The notes under the pieces are model-generated. The model was not told the DNA's origin and searched no databases. It saw only the letters and a list, made by a program, of their open reading frames with translations. Source: Candidatus Gastranaerophilales bacterium (lineage in GTDB: Bacteria; Cyanobacteriota; Vampirovibrionia; Gastranaerophilales; Gastranaerophilaceae). From it: DNA of 64,000 nucleotides. The position numbers and the translations under genes are program-made. Below are positions 10,308 to 20,294 of this stretch, in pieces. The stretch spans positions 1 through 64,000 of the forward strand of contig CALUYS010000008.1 in assembly GCA_944325065.1 (NCBI GenBank), given 5' to 3'. The stretch's first letter is position 1, and every line of letters starts with the position of its first letter.

Positions 10308-10682
10308 TTAAGGAGATATATTTTCTAAGAATTTTAATTTTTCGATTTTATCATCAACCCAATATATCGTTATATTTGATTTTAAAATGTCTTCATTAGT
10401 TTCTTTTTTAAAAATGGCATATTTTAAATCAATAAAATTTATTTTTTGAAGTTTTACTATATAAAAATTAGAAGAACCACAATTTTTACAGAAATTATTC
10501 AAAGGTTTTATAATATTATTTTGAATAATAGTTTCCCGTTTTATATTACAGCAACTGCATCGAACCATATACCAATTGCAAAAAACATATTCACCACAAT
10601 CTGGGCAATAACCAGAGTCAATATATGGCGAAATTTGTTCATGCTTGCATTCTTTTCTGTTAAAAAATATTATATTTTTCAT
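10308..10682 (-). CDS. Small protein with several zinc-ribbon Cys pairs
   Basis: A 124-residue cytoplasmic protein with CPDCGEYVFC, CSCCN and CKNCG, i.e. three C-x2-C type knuckles suited to bind one or two zinc ions. Just before them is HEQISPYIDSGY. The C-terminal part is a mixed helix/strand segment without known motif. The ATG at 10682 has no strong ribosome binding site. Function is unknown; zinc ribbons of this kind bind nucleic acid or serve as protein contacts. Confidence 0.7.
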   Translation of the reverse strand: MKNIIFFNRKECKHEQISPYIDSGYCPDCGEYVFCNWYMVRCSCCNIKRETIIQNNIIKPLNNFCKNCGSSNFYIVKLQKINFIDLKYAIFKKETNEDILKSNITIYWVDDKIEKLKFLENISP

Positions 10683-10795
10683 TATTGATTATTTTTTAAG
10701 ATAATTCTTTAAAAAGTCAATTAAATTTTGATTTTTATTTTGGTTATATTATAATAAAACATATTTGTTAGTTTAGTTTTTAAAGAGGTTATATT

Positions 10796-11611
10796 TTGAC
10801 TATTCAGTTGGAAAATAAACAGTGTTTGATTGCTGGTGATGGGAATTTGCCAATAGAATTTGCAAAAAATGCTAGAAATAGTGGCTTTGAGGTTATCGCC
10901 ATTTCATTATCCTCAGACAATAGAAATAAATTAAAAAATTATTGTAGCAAGGTATATAATTATGGACCTGGTGAGATAAAAAAAATTAAACAAACATTAA
11001 AAGATGAAGGAGTGAAACAGCTTACATTTTTGGGTAAAGTTCATAAAGGTCTTTTGCTTCGTCGACCAAAGTTTGATATGGAAGCTTTGGAGTTGTTAAA
11101 AAACGCACCTAAACTTAATGATGATGCTGTTATGTTAACAATTGTAAATGAACTTGAAAAAATAGGTACAATTGTTTTAGACCAAACAATATTTATAAAA
11201 AGCTTGCTTATCCCAAATGGAATACTTGGCAAAACACAACCAAATGAAGAACAACTTAAAGATATTGAATACGGATTTAAGTTAGCTAAAGAAATGGGAA
11301 AACTTGATATTGGACAATCTGTTGTTATAAAAGATAAAATGATAATGGCTGTTGAGGCTATTGAAGGAACAGATAGATGCATCCAACGTGGATGTCGCCT
11401 TGCAAAAAAAGATGCTGTTATTGTTAAGGTCTCAAAACCAAATCAAGATAAACGATTCGATATCCCAACAATCGGGGTAAATACTTTAAAAACCATGAAA
11501 AAATTTAAAGGAAAAGTTCTTGCTGTTGAAGCTGGTGAAACCATTATTGTTAATCAAAATGAATTAATAAATTATGCTAATAAGAATAATATTGTTATTA
11601 TGGCTGTATAA
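10796..11611 (+). CDS. lpxI: UDP-2,3-diacylglucosamine pyrophosphatase LpxI
   Basis: LpxI hydrolyses UDP-2,3-diacylglucosamine to lipid X and UMP, the fourth step of lipid A synthesis, replacing LpxH in many bacteria. The N-terminal domain begins CLIAGDGNLPIEFAKNAR, a Rossmann-like pattern of the family. The C-terminal catalytic domain carries AVEAIEGTDRCIQRG with the conserved EGTD, and RFDIPTIGVNT. The 271-residue length is typical. Translation starts at TTG (10796) after AAAGAGG. Lipid-A partner LpxB follows 34 bp downstream on the same strand, so the substrate-product pair is encoded together. Confidence 0.92.
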   Translation: MTIQLENKQCLIAGDGNLPIEFAKNARNSGFEVIAISLSSDNRNKLKNYCSKVYNYGPGEIKKIKQTLKDEGVKQLTFLGKVHKGLLLRRPKFDMEALELLKNAPKLNDDAVMLTIVNELEKIGTIVLDQTIFIKSLLIPNGILGKTQPNEEQLKDIEYGFKLAKEMGKLDIGQSVVIKDKMIMAVEAIEGTDRCIQRGCRLAKKDAVIVKVSKPNQDKRFDIPTIGVNTLKTMKKFKGKVLAVEAGETIIVNQNELINYANKNNIVIMAV

Positions 11612-11645
11612 AAAAAAACTAATTTGATTTTAAATTGGAGCAAAA

Positions 11646-12797
11646 TTGAAAAAAAAGAGAATTTTTATTATTACTGGTGAATTATCTGGCGATTTGCATG
11701 CAAGTTATGTTGTAAAAGAAATTAGAAATTTAGATAATGACATTGAAATTGAAGCAATAGGAAGTGATAATCTTAAAAATCAAGAAGTTAAACTTTTTGA
11801 AGATCACAAGAAAATGAGTGCGGTTGGTTTAAGTTTCAAGATTTTATTAGACCATATAAAGCTCGGAAAAAAATTAATAAATTATTTAAAAAACGACTAT
11901 AAGCCTGATTTGATTTTACTTATTGATTATGGTGGCTTTAATTTAAATATATCTAAATTTTTAAAAAAGGAAGGTTTTAAAGTTTTTTATTATATCCCTC
12001 CACAAATTTGGGCTTCAAGAAGTTATCGAATAAATACTATTAAAAAATATGTAGATAAAGTTTTAACTATTTTTCCATTTGAAAATGCAATTTATGAAAA
12101 AAAAGAAATTGATGTAACATATACAGGTCATCCGCTTATTTATGAAATACCTCAAATTGTTGAAGCAAGAGAGAATTTTTTCGCTCGATATAATCTTGAA
12201 AAAGATAAAAAACTTGTTTCAATTTTTCCTGGTAGTAGAAAGTTTGAATTAAAACAATTGTTTAAAATATTTATTGACTCAAAAAAAAATATCGAAAAAG
12301 CAGAAAAAGAAAAAGTTCAGTTTGTTCTTTCGCAAGCAAACAATCTTGATGATAAATTATTTAACAAATACGTTCAAAAATATGCAAAAGATGAAAATAT
12401 AAAAATAATAAAAGGTGAAAATTATCATCTATTAAAATATTCAGATGCATTAATTTTGGCTTCAGGCACTGTGGCACTTGAAGCAGCTATATATCAAACA
12501 CCTTTTCTTGTAGCTTATCGCGGACCTTGGATATTTTATTTAATATATTTAATAGTAAGATGCATAAAAATGGTTTCACTACCAAATATTATTTTAAACA
12601 AAATTATAATTAAAGAGTTAATTCAAAATAAGTGCAATAAAAAACAAATTGCAAATGAAATACTAAAAATATTAAATGATGATTTATATCGTCAAGAAAT
12701 AATATTAAATCTAAGCCGTGTTAAAAACATGCTTTCTAATAAAAATTCAAGTTATGAAACAGCAAAATGTATTTTAGAGTTTTTAAATAAACAATAA
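11646..12797 (+). CDS. lpxB: Lipid-A-disaccharide synthase
   Basis: LpxB is the GT-B fold glycosyltransferase that joins lipid X to UDP-2,3-diacylglucosamine to form the lipid A disaccharide at the inner membrane. Family blocks are visible in order: FIITGELSGDLHAS at the N-terminus, MSAVGLSF, LIDYGGFNLNISKFLK, YYIPPQIWASRSYR, TYTGHPL, and the donor-binding SGTVALEAAIYQTPFLVAYR. Length 383 is normal. Start is TTG at 11646 after GGAGC. Together with lpxI it shows the organism makes lipid A. Confidence 0.95.
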   Translation: MKKKRIFIITGELSGDLHASYVVKEIRNLDNDIEIEAIGSDNLKNQEVKLFEDHKKMSAVGLSFKILLDHIKLGKKLINYLKNDYKPDLILLIDYGGFNLNISKFLKKEGFKVFYYIPPQIWASRSYRINTIKKYVDKVLTIFPFENAIYEKKEIDVTYTGHPLIYEIPQIVEARENFFARYNLEKDKKLVSIFPGSRKFELKQLFKIFIDSKKNIEKAEKEKVQFVLSQANNLDDKLFNKYVQKYAKDENIKIIKGENYHLLKYSDALILASGTVALEAAIYQTPFLVAYRGPWIFYLIYLIVRCIKMVSLPNIILNKIIIKELIQNKCNKKQIANEILKILNDDLYRQEIILNLSRVKNMLSNKNSSYETAKCILEFLNKQ

Positions 12798-12947
12798 ATT
12801 ATACCATTGTATTAAAATTATAAAAATGATATATTGGGATATATAGATGATTAATTGTAAAAAAATGTAAAAAAATATTAAAATTAGGCAATATTTTTTA
12901 TTTATGAACATTATATTAATTAAAATTTAAAAAAGGTATGATAAGAA

Positions 12948-14834
12948 TTGTTTTCAAAGTATAACTCACAAAATAAATATAATAATAATGAACAATTAAA
13001 TACTGATAAAAAATTAAGCAACAGACTTAAAAGTGAAAATTCAAATCCAATAGGGTCTTCAATTGTTAATAAAATCAATAGTTTAAATTTATCAACAAAT
13101 GCAAACAATAGACTTTATGGTGGTTATTATAGCTCATCAAGTAAGGTTGCTAAGAAAGTTGATATAAATGAATTTGTATCAATAATAAATGAAATATTTT
13201 CAACAAAAGATGATATTTCCGAGGTTTTTTATTCAGTTCATAATCTTTGTTCCAATTGTTTAAATACAAATTATACAGCATTAGGGCTTTTAAATTTGCA
13301 AAAAAATTGTATAAATTTAAAGCTTATTGATAAACTTGATAGTGTCTATTCAAATCGTTTATTAATAACAAACGATGTAAATCCTGCGGTAAAATCATAT
13401 TTAACAAGTGAAGTTATTATATGTGACAATTCATCATTTTTATCAGTTGTACATTTAAAACAGGATCATTGTTTTATTTTACCTATTATCGTTAAAAATG
13501 AAACAAAAGGTGTAATTTTATTTGGAAGCCAGAATAAAAATTTACCTCTTGGTGAATTAAAACTTATTTCAACAATGATGGGTATGTTTGTTCAGAATAG
13601 AAATTTAGAACAAAAAGTAATACAAAATGCTGATAATGATGTTCTGACTGGTTTATATAATTATCGTAAAATTCAGCAAATATGTAATGTTGAACTAGCT
13701 AAGGCAAAAATTGATAATTATCATTTATCAATAATAATGCTTGATATAAATAATATGATGTCAATAAACAAAGAATTTGGATGTCAAAAGGGTGATGAAA
13801 TAATTCAAATTGTAGCAAAAAAGATAAAAGAACTTATAAATTTTGATAAGTATTATGCTTCACGTTATGTTTCAGATGATTTTTGTATAATAATGCCAAA
13901 TACTGATGAAAACGAAGCTAATGAATTTAGTGGTCGGATAAAATATTCACTATCCTGTCAAAATATTGATGATGTTGGACCTATCAAAGTTTCAATTGGA
14001 GTTATAACTGTTAATCAGATAAATGAAGATTTCGATGTTGAAAAAGTTTTTTCACTTGCAAAACAGGCAATGTATATTTCAAAAAGCAGATCTTATGAAA
14101 CAGGTGAATCCGCTATTATAAAATCATCACAGTTTAAATTCTGGGATGAAGATGCTTTAAAATCTTATGCTTCTGTTTTAACTAAACAGTATAGTCATAT
14201 GGGTGCAAATTTTGAAGAAGAACTTATAAACCAAATTAAAAACGAAGATATTCTTTCGCAGGTGCATTTGATTGACCTTGTTACACTTCTAGCATCAGCT
14301 ATTGATGCAAAAGATGAGTATACCAAAGGGCATTCCTTATCGGTATCACGATATAGTGAAGCTCTTGCACGTGCTTTGAATCTTCCTGAAAAAGAAGTCG
14401 AACAGATAAAACTTGGTGCGTTGCTTCATGATGTTGGTAAAATCGGAATCCCTGAGCATATTTTGAAAAAAAACGACAAACTTACTGATGAAGAATGGAA
14501 AATAATGAAAGAACATCCTGTAATAGGTGCTGAAAAAGTATTAAAATCAAATGCTTCACTTCATAAACTTATACCTATTGTAAAATATCATCACGAACAC
14601 TTCGATGGTTCAGGATATCCTGATAAATTAAAAGGAGAAAATATTCCACTTGTAGCAAGAATCGTTGCCGTGGCAGATGCATATCACGCACTAATTTCAG
14701 ATAGACCTTATAGAAAAGGATTGAGCATTGAAAAAGCCTGTGAAATTCTACGTATTGGCTCAGGTATCCAGTGGGATTCAAATTTAGTACGAAAATTTAT
14801 TGAACTTGCACCTTCACTTTCAACAAAAGTTTAA
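12948..14834 (+). CDS. Degenerate GGDEF plus HD-GYP signalling protein
   Basis: A cyclic-di-GMP phosphodiesterase candidate. After a polar N-terminus of about 60 residues comes a GAF-like sensor region (about 65-215), then a GGDEF domain (DVLTGLYNYRKIQ, LDINNMMSINKEFG) in which the active-site loop is VSDDF instead of GGDEF, so it should not make c-di-GMP. The C-terminal HD-GYP domain is intact: KDEYTKGHSLSVSRYSE, HDVGKIGIPEHIL (near residue 497) and HHEHFDGSGYP (near 547) contain the metal-binding and GYP residues. No membrane segment, so it acts in the cytoplasm. Start TTG at 12948 follows AAAAGGTATG. A possible target in this window is the MshEN-containing pilus ATPase. Confidence 0.88.
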   Translation: MFSKYNSQNKYNNNEQLNTDKKLSNRLKSENSNPIGSSIVNKINSLNLSTNANNRLYGGYYSSSSKVAKKVDINEFVSIINEIFSTKDDISEVFYSVHNLCSNCLNTNYTALGLLNLQKNCINLKLIDKLDSVYSNRLLITNDVNPAVKSYLTSEVIICDNSSFLSVVHLKQDHCFILPIIVKNETKGVILFGSQNKNLPLGELKLISTMMGMFVQNRNLEQKVIQNADNDVLTGLYNYRKIQQICNVELAKAKIDNYHLSIIMLDINNMMSINKEFGCQKGDEIIQIVAKKIKELINFDKYYASRYVSDDFCIIMPNTDENEANEFSGRIKYSLSCQNIDDVGPIKVSIGVITVNQINEDFDVEKVFSLAKQAMYISKSRSYETGESAIIKSSQFKFWDEDALKSYASVLTKQYSHMGANFEEELINQIKNEDILSQVHLIDLVTLLASAIDAKDEYTKGHSLSVSRYSEALARALNLPEKEVEQIKLGALLHDVGKIGIPEHILKKNDKLTDEEWKIMKEHPVIGAEKVLKSNASLHKLIPIVKYHHEHFDGSGYPDKLKGENIPLVARIVAVADAYHALISDRPYRKGLSIEKACEILRIGSGIQWDSNLVRKFIELAPSLSTKV

Positions 14835-14974
14835 AATTTTTGATATTTTTTAATAAATGCTTTACATAATGATTTTTTAGTGTATTATAAATATATATTA
14901 CTTATCATAAAATCCTCAACTGTTAAATGCAGATTTTAATGTGTTATAACAAGTTGAATAAAAGGAGAAACTAA

Positions 14975-15244
14975 ATGGCAAATATTAAATCAGCAAAGAA
15001 AAGAATTTTAATAGCAGAACGTAATAGATTAAGAAATGTTGCTTTTAAATCTTCGATAAAAACAGCCGTTAAAAAAGTGGTAAAACTTGCAAGTGAAAAA
15101 AATATGGATGCTTTAAAACTTGAATTATCAAACTTATACAAATTATGCGATAAAGCAGTTTCAAAAGGTATCTTACATAAAAATACAGCAAGTCGCAAAA
15201 AATCACGTGTTACTAAAGCTGTTAATAAACTTATTGCTGCTTAA
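14975..15244 (+). CDS. rpsT: 30S ribosomal protein S20
   Basis: A small basic, all-helical primary binder of 16S rRNA. MANIKSAKKRILIAERNR is the canonical S20 beginning, and the C-terminal SRKKSRVTKAVNKLIAA is also typical. Length 89 residues is normal. AAAGGAG lies upstream of the ATG, and a strong bidirectional terminator follows. The 140-bp leader carries no clear autoregulatory structure that I can prove. Confidence 0.96.
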   Translation: MANIKSAKKRILIAERNRLRNVAFKSSIKTAVKKVVKLASEKNMDALKLELSNLYKLCDKAVSKGILHKNTASRKKSRVTKAVNKLIAA

Positions 15245-15269
15245 AAATTACATTTTAAGTTGACTTCTG

Positions 15270-15302
15270 AAAAAACGAATACTTTTTAAGTATTCGTTTT
15301 TT
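15270..15302. terminator. Bidirectional terminator between rpsT and the usher operon
   Basis: A perfect ten-bp stem ACGAATACTT / AAGTATTCGT with loop TTT, preceded by A-run and followed by T-run. It lies between two convergent transcription units and so can stop both. Confidence 0.9.
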
Positions 15303-18291
15303 ATAATTTATAAATATACTCTAAATTAACATTATCAATAATCACAAAATCTTCATATTTGCAGGGTATTTCAACAATAAAATTTTTTGATTCAGTTGTT
15401 GGTTCTATTTTTAATAATTCAAGTAACTCGTCAACTATTTTTATTTGATATTTGCCTGGTGCTAAAGATGAAAATGAAAATGTTCCATCATCATTTAGAT
15501 TGGTATAATCAATTTCTTTATTATTTGCATCAAAAATACTAACAACAAGGTCATTAAATTTTAAATATTCGCCATATTCGTTCTTTATCGTAACTGTGCC
15601 TTCTATTTGACCTGATGAGCTTATCAAACCAAATTCTATTGGTGTTAATTTTCCATTTTCGACTTTTACATGACGATTTGGTTTAGTATTTTTGTGAACA
15701 TTTAAAAATGTAGGTAAATTATCTTCACATAAACTTACATTATATATCCCTTCTTCAAGTGGAACAATTTTTGTTGTTCCTTTTTTATCTGTATAAATAG
15801 GATTATGAAGATTTTCAAATTTGATTGGTATATTTGCAATATAAGGTTCAGTTTCGTCTTTTATTCCGTTTAAGTTTATATCAAGAAAAGTTTTCGCAAC
15901 AACTTTGCCTTTGTTTATATTGTTCAATCCTATTGGTTCAAGGGATTTATCACCAAATCCATAAACTTCTCCAAAATCAACATTCACGCTATGACGCATG
16001 TTTGACGGAATATAAATATTATTTATCATTACAAAAGGAACTACACTGTAATGGTATGCAAGACTTACTGTTGAGCCAGATTTTAAACGCTTGGTTATCC
16101 CTATCCCAAAATCAGTACCTTTATTTGTTCCACTATAATGATAGGCGGCATTTATATTCAAGCTTATATTCTTTATCATTGGGCTATTGTATGAAATTTT
16201 GATTTGCTTATAATCATTTGTTATGCTATCTGACTTTGTTTTAACTATATTATGTGATATTGTTGCATTACCAAATTTCTTACCGATTGGAAAACTTATA
16301 TCAGTATATATATCTTGGTATTTTGAACTATAATTTATAAAATCAGATTGATTGTATATATTTTTATAGCTATTTTGTCTAATTCCCGTGTTTATATTTA
16401 TATTTTTATACCGTTTTGATAATGATGCTTCAAACATACCAGTTTGAATTTCGCCTATTTCATTTCCACCTTCTTTGTTTGTTAGTTTTATATTTAAATT
16501 TGGTATTTTTTGAAAATTAGTACGAAAATATAAATTATAATCATCAATTTGCATTTTACCGCCATTAAAATAATCTGAAAAATTAGTTAAATATTTTGAA
16601 TAACTTCCTTGGAACATGCATTTTTTTATTGTAGTTGAAAAACTTACATCCCCTCCTAATCTATCCCAATAAAACCCCCCATTTGACATATTGCCTGCAA
16701 CATAAAAATCTTTTGAGGAAGAAAAAATACTTCCTTTGATTTGTGTTTTATTATTTGGATTAAAACACGATTCCCATTTTATATAATATCCTAATCCGCT
16801 TGAAAGATTTTCAATTTGGGTTGTATTTTGACTTAAGCCTAAATAAAATTTTGAATTAAGTTTGTTATTATGATTCATATTTAATATATTCATTTGTGTA
16901 ATCCCTTCATAGTTGTTAGGATTACGAAAGTTTGTAAAGTTTAAATAGTTTTTATTGCCAAAAATACTTTGTAAATATTTATTCTCATTATTTTCAGATA
17001 AGATACTATCAGCTATCAAAAAACTTTCATAGCTTATTTTATCATTTAAAGGTTTTTGATATTTTGTGCCTAAGACAAGTTTTTTTGCGTTGGATTCATA
17101 AATATAGTCATTCATTGCAAAAATACGATTTTGATAACCTGAAATTCCTGCTATTATATCTTTTTTAGACTCAAAATCTTTTGTATTATTTATTTTTTCA
17201 TAATCAATATTTAAAATCTCACGACTATTTCCGTTTGACATAATTTCATTTAATTTTATATTTTTTATTTTGTTATAATAACCAAGGTTTTTTAATGTAT
17301 AATAACCATTATAGGTGTCTAAATTTTTTATAAATTCACCATCATTTATTGAAACCTTTATAACTGAACCTTTAGTTACTTTCCCTTCTAATTTATTTAT
17401 ATCAGTTTTTTGATAGGTTTTATTATCAATATCTTTAATTTGAACCCCTAAAATATCATGTGACATTGAAAACCCATCAAATTCCCAACTTTGTGGCTTG
17501 CCAATTGTATATTCAAAATTTTCTGTTTTATTTCGATATTGGGGTGTAATTCCTGAAAAACCCAAAAGATTATCATTATAACTATTTGTCCCAAGTTCAA
17601 GTGAATAATCCCCTGATTTTATTTTGCCATTTAATGTTAAATTTAAGTTGTTATTGTAGTTTAAATTTGTATCCCGGTTGTTTTGATATATTTGAGAATA
17701 TGTATCTGATAGCATACTTTGCCTTATTGAAAGACTATCAAATGTTATTGCTTTTTGTTTTCTAGGCAAATAAATATCATCATATCCCCTAGCTTTTTTT
17801 TCTTCTTTAACTAAAAAACCTTTAAATGCATTTTCATTAAGTTTATTATTATTGGCAACAATGTCATCTTTAGTTTTAACATACGTTATAAAATTTATAA
17901 AATCCGAGGTAAATTTATACCCCAAAATTTGAGAAAATGCTTTATCAACAATAAAATATTCATTTTTAATATCAGTAATTCCATTTTTGATATAGAAGAT
18001 TTTATAATTTAATTTATTATTATTTTTATATAATTGATTATTTATGATTTTAAACTCACCAAAACTTATGCTTTTTTGAGCATGGTTTTGAGTATAGTTT
18101 ATATTAAATAAATCAAGAATAACTTTTAAAGGCAAATAAATTTCATTATTTTGTGCTACTACTTCAATTTCATATTCATTTTCATTATCTACATTTATTG
18201 TAGAAATTATATTTTCAAACCCGAAGCAAGAATTTATACTTGCAATAGAAATAAAGAAAAGAAAAATTATTGAACTTAAAAACTTTAGCAT
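15301..18291 (-). CDS. Usher-like outer-membrane protein of a divergent chaperone-usher system
   Basis: A 996-residue secreted protein with signal peptide (FLSSIIFLFFISIASINSCFG). Residues about 30-120 resemble the 'copper amine oxidase N-terminal-like' module (NNEIYLPLKVILDLFNI). The long middle is made of alternating beta strands, as expected for a large barrel; near residue 320-370 a stretch (INDGEFIKNLDTYNGYYTLKN) matches the style of the usher plug/middle domain. Near residue 800 FLDINLNGIKDETEPYIANI is the calcium-loop/SdrD_B-like module typical of archaic and cyanobacterial ushers, followed by two Ig-like C-terminal domains. Its start overlaps the upstream pilin-like gene (TAATG). Chaperone and pilin-like genes upstream support the assignment. 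Role: outer-membrane pore for pilus assembly. Sequence divergence is high, so moderate confidence. Confidence 0.65.
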   Translation of the reverse strand: MLKFLSSIIFLFFISIASINSCFGFENIISTINVDNENEYEIEVVAQNNEIYLPLKVILDLFNINYTQNHAQKSISFGEFKIINNQLYKNNNKLNYKIFYIKNGITDIKNEYFIVDKAFSQILGYKFTSDFINFITYVKTKDDIVANNNKLNENAFKGFLVKEEKKARGYDDIYLPRKQKAITFDSLSIRQSMLSDTYSQIYQNNRDTNLNYNNNLNLTLNGKIKSGDYSLELGTNSYNDNLLGFSGITPQYRNKTENFEYTIGKPQSWEFDGFSMSHDILGVQIKDIDNKTYQKTDINKLEGKVTKGSVIKVSINDGEFIKNLDTYNGYYTLKNLGYYNKIKNIKLNEIMSNGNSREILNIDYEKINNTKDFESKKDIIAGISGYQNRIFAMNDYIYESNAKKLVLGTKYQKPLNDKISYESFLIADSILSENNENKYLQSIFGNKNYLNFTNFRNPNNYEGITQMNILNMNHNNKLNSKFYLGLSQNTTQIENLSSGLGYYIKWESCFNPNNKTQIKGSIFSSSKDFYVAGNMSNGGFYWDRLGGDVSFSTTIKKCMFQGSYSKYLTNFSDYFNGGKMQIDDYNLYFRTNFQKIPNLNIKLTNKEGGNEIGEIQTGMFEASLSKRYKNININTGIRQNSYKNIYNQSDFINYSSKYQDIYTDISFPIGKKFGNATISHNIVKTKSDSITNDYKQIKISYNSPMIKNISLNINAAYHYSGTNKGTDFGIGITKRLKSGSTVSLAYHYSVVPFVMINNIYIPSNMRHSVNVDFGEVYGFGDKSLEPIGLNNINKGKVVAKTFLDINLNGIKDETEPYIANIPIKFENLHNPIYTDKKGTTKIVPLEEGIYNVSLCEDNLPTFLNVHKNTKPNRHVKVENGKLTPIEFGLISSSGQIEGTVTIKNEYGEYLKFNDLVVSIFDANNKEIDYTNLNDDGTFSFSSLAPGKYQIKIVDELLELLKIEPTTESKNFIVEIPCKYEDFVIIDNVNLEYIYKL

Positions 18292-18920
18292 TATGGTATA
18301 TTATCCAGATACACTAAGACTTCAAATGTATTATTACCATCCAAAGCAGTTTGGCTATCGTAAGTTCCGGGTTTGGGTGTTGGTGAAATATTCAAGGAAA
18401 TATTTGTATTTCCTTCATTAATACTACAATTATAAAAAGATTGATTACTTCCATCAATTTGGTATTCAATAGTACCAGAGTTATCAATATTTAAAGAACC
18501 CATATATGCAATTGCTTCTTCATTATTAATTGAATTTGAATTAGATAGTTTGCAATCATTTATAGAACTTGCACTTGGAGGATATGTACTGTTTGCAAAT
18601 ACCATATAATATTGGCTTTGATTTGATATCCCTGTTTGATTTGACGCAAAGGCACTTTGTGCTGTATTGTTTAAATCATTAACTATTGCTTTAAGTTGGA
18701 TATTATTTATGCTTTCATTTGAAGAAACTAAAAAATTGATGTTCAAATTTGACCCTAAATTTCCACTATCAGGGTCAATATTTGTAGTAAAATTACCTGA
18801 TATATCAACAGAAACAGTTGGTGTAACTTCAATTAAAAGGTTATTAACCGCAACTGTATCAGCTTGTGCTTTATTTACAATAAAAAGTATACAAATAAGT
18901 AAAAATTTAAAAAGTTTCAA
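18291..18920 (-). CDS. Pilin-like exported protein (third subunit, most divergent)
   Basis: I place the start at TTG 18920, ten bases after GGAGG; the longer frame to 19001 would overlap the previous gene and begin with a non-signal sequence. This gives MKLFKFLLICILFIVNKAQA as a clean signal peptide and a 209-residue protein, matching the size of the two upstream paralogues. The mature part is beta-rich with Asn/Ser/Thr, contains PDSGNLGSNLNINFLVSSN comparable to the D..G.L...L.PGF.I.SN block of the other two, and ends in a strand. Two cysteines could form a disulfide. Being last before the usher and most divergent, it may be a tip or adaptor subunit. Its stop overlaps the usher start (TAATG). 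Confidence 0.68.
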   Translation of the reverse strand: MKLFKFLLICILFIVNKAQADTVAVNNLLIEVTPTVSVDISGNFTTNIDPDSGNLGSNLNINFLVSSNESINNIQLKAIVNDLNNTAQSAFASNQTGISNQSQYYMVFANSTYPPSASSINDCKLSNSNSINNEEAIAYMGSLNIDNSGTIEYQIDGSNQSFYNCSINEGNTNISLNISPTPKPGTYDSQTALDGNNTFEVLVYLDNIP

Positions 18921-18951
18921 AACAAAAAAGCCTCCATCTATAAATTTATGT

Positions 18952-19587
18952 TTAAATAAAAGATAATGTAATTGTTGCTTGATAGCTTCCTGCTTCATCA
19001 CAAGTTGAGTATGTGTTTGTCAAGGGGACTTCACCTGCTGGTATTTCAAGATTTAATGGTATTGCTCCACGTTTTAACAAAGTAATATCCCAACGATTGT
19101 AGTTATTGTCATAATATACTTTCATAACGTTTGGTATATTTTCTAAATTTGTCATACGGTAAGCTATTACATTAGGGTTATTATCAGAATTTAACGCTCC
19201 ATTAAATTTTTTTACACAATCAACACAATAAGATTGGGGCAAGGCATTTGAATTTGTAAGAGCTATATAGTGATAATCAAGACTAAACAAAGGAAAGAAA
19301 AATGCATTAACGGTACCTTCTTGAGTGTTACAAGTTGCGGTCAATTGTAATGATTTTTCAGTATTTGAATTTGTTGTTATTAAAAATCCTGGTGTTAATG
19401 AATTGCTTAATTTCCCATCTTGTGTATCAATATTTGCACTTAGCTGCCCACCATTTGTAGTTATTGATTTTATCTCACCATTTGTGGCACTTAATTTTGT
19501 TATAGGTGTTTGAGCAGCAAATGTTTTTGATATTGAGATTGATATATAAAATATCAATACTAGTAAAAATATATTGTATTTTTTCAT
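18952..19587 (-). CDS. Pilin-like exported protein (second subunit)
   Basis: A 211-residue secreted protein with signal peptide ending near KTFAAQ. It is clearly related to the next upstream gene: both have G-x-I-x-x-I, an ID-x(3)-G-x-L-x(3)-L-x-PGF-x-I block, G-x-VNAF, Y-IAL-x-N, a NPNVI-x-Y block and the ending E-x-GSYQA-x-I-x-LS. Such short beta-rich proteins ending with an alternating hydrophobic strand are what chaperone-usher pilins look like. It has four to five cysteines (CVDCVKK, CDEAG) that its neighbour lacks, suggesting extra disulfides. Confidence 0.7.
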   Translation of the reverse strand: MKKYNIFLLVLIFYISISISKTFAAQTPITKLSATNGEIKSITTNGGQLSANIDTQDGKLSNSLTPGFLITTNSNTEKSLQLTATCNTQEGTVNAFFFPLFSLDYHYIALTNSNALPQSYCVDCVKKFNGALNSDNNPNVIAYRMTNLENIPNVMKVYYDNNYNRWDITLLKRGAIPLNLEIPAGEVPLTNTYSTCDEAGSYQATITLSFI

Positions 19588-19623
19588 TTTTTTAAACTTT
19601 CAATATTATATGTAAAAATATTT

Positions 19624-20259
19624 TTAATTATAAGAAAGAATGACAATAGCTTGATAACTTCCTGATTCATCATTGCCGTTAAATGTATTCGGTTTTGCAC
19701 TAGCTGCAGGCACTACAAGTTGTGTAATTGTATCACCCTGATGTGATAGATTTACATCATAATAATTACCAGAGGAATTCCAACTATATTCAAGTTGACC
19801 TTCAATATTTGTTGGTGGTGTCACAGCATAACATATTACATTGGGATTCAATGCTGCTTGAGGTGAATCACTTTGTGCATTGGTTATTGCTTCGCTTGTT
19901 GGTGGTGTTGTAATATTTGATAAAGCTATATAAACATTCCCGTTTGATGATGAAAATGCATTAACCTCCCCAGATGTTGATGTTGTTGTGGCTGTTAGTG
20001 TCAAAGCTTGTGTTGTTCCTATGTTTGATATAATCTTAAAACCAGGATCTAATGGTGATGTAAGACTTCCTGTGTCATCAATTGTTGTTGATGTAGTTCC
20101 ACCATACGATTCAACAGCTGAAATAGTTCCTAATACTGCTGTTACCGTTTGTGATGCTATTGGTGCTGCTTTTACTTCATTAATATTCAATAAAGAAATT
20201 AATGTTGTAGCTAATAAAAATGTTGGCATTAATGATTTTTTCTTATTTTTATTTATCAT
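19624..20259 (-). CDS. Pilin-like exported protein (first, probably major subunit)
   Basis: A 211-residue Thr/Ser/Ala-rich secreted protein with signal peptide (TFLLATTLISLLNINEVKA). The mature N-terminus APIASQTVTAVLGTISAVES is a probable donor strand, and the C-terminus GSYQAIVILSYN a probable final strand. An excellent GGGAGGAG site stands before the ATG, the strongest in this operon, which fits a highly produced major subunit. It lies directly after the chaperone gene. Paralogue of the next gene. Confidence 0.7.
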   Translation of the reverse strand: MINKNKKKSLMPTFLLATTLISLLNINEVKAAPIASQTVTAVLGTISAVESYGGTTSTTIDDTGSLTSPLDPGFKIISNIGTTQALTLTATTTSTSGEVNAFSSSNGNVYIALSNITTPPTSEAITNAQSDSPQAALNPNVICYAVTPPTNIEGQLEYSWNSSGNYYDVNLSHQGDTITQLVVPAASAKPNTFNGNDESGSYQAIVILSYN

Positions 20260-20294
20260 AAAAAACTCCTCCCAAAGTTAAAACTTTTCCTTTT

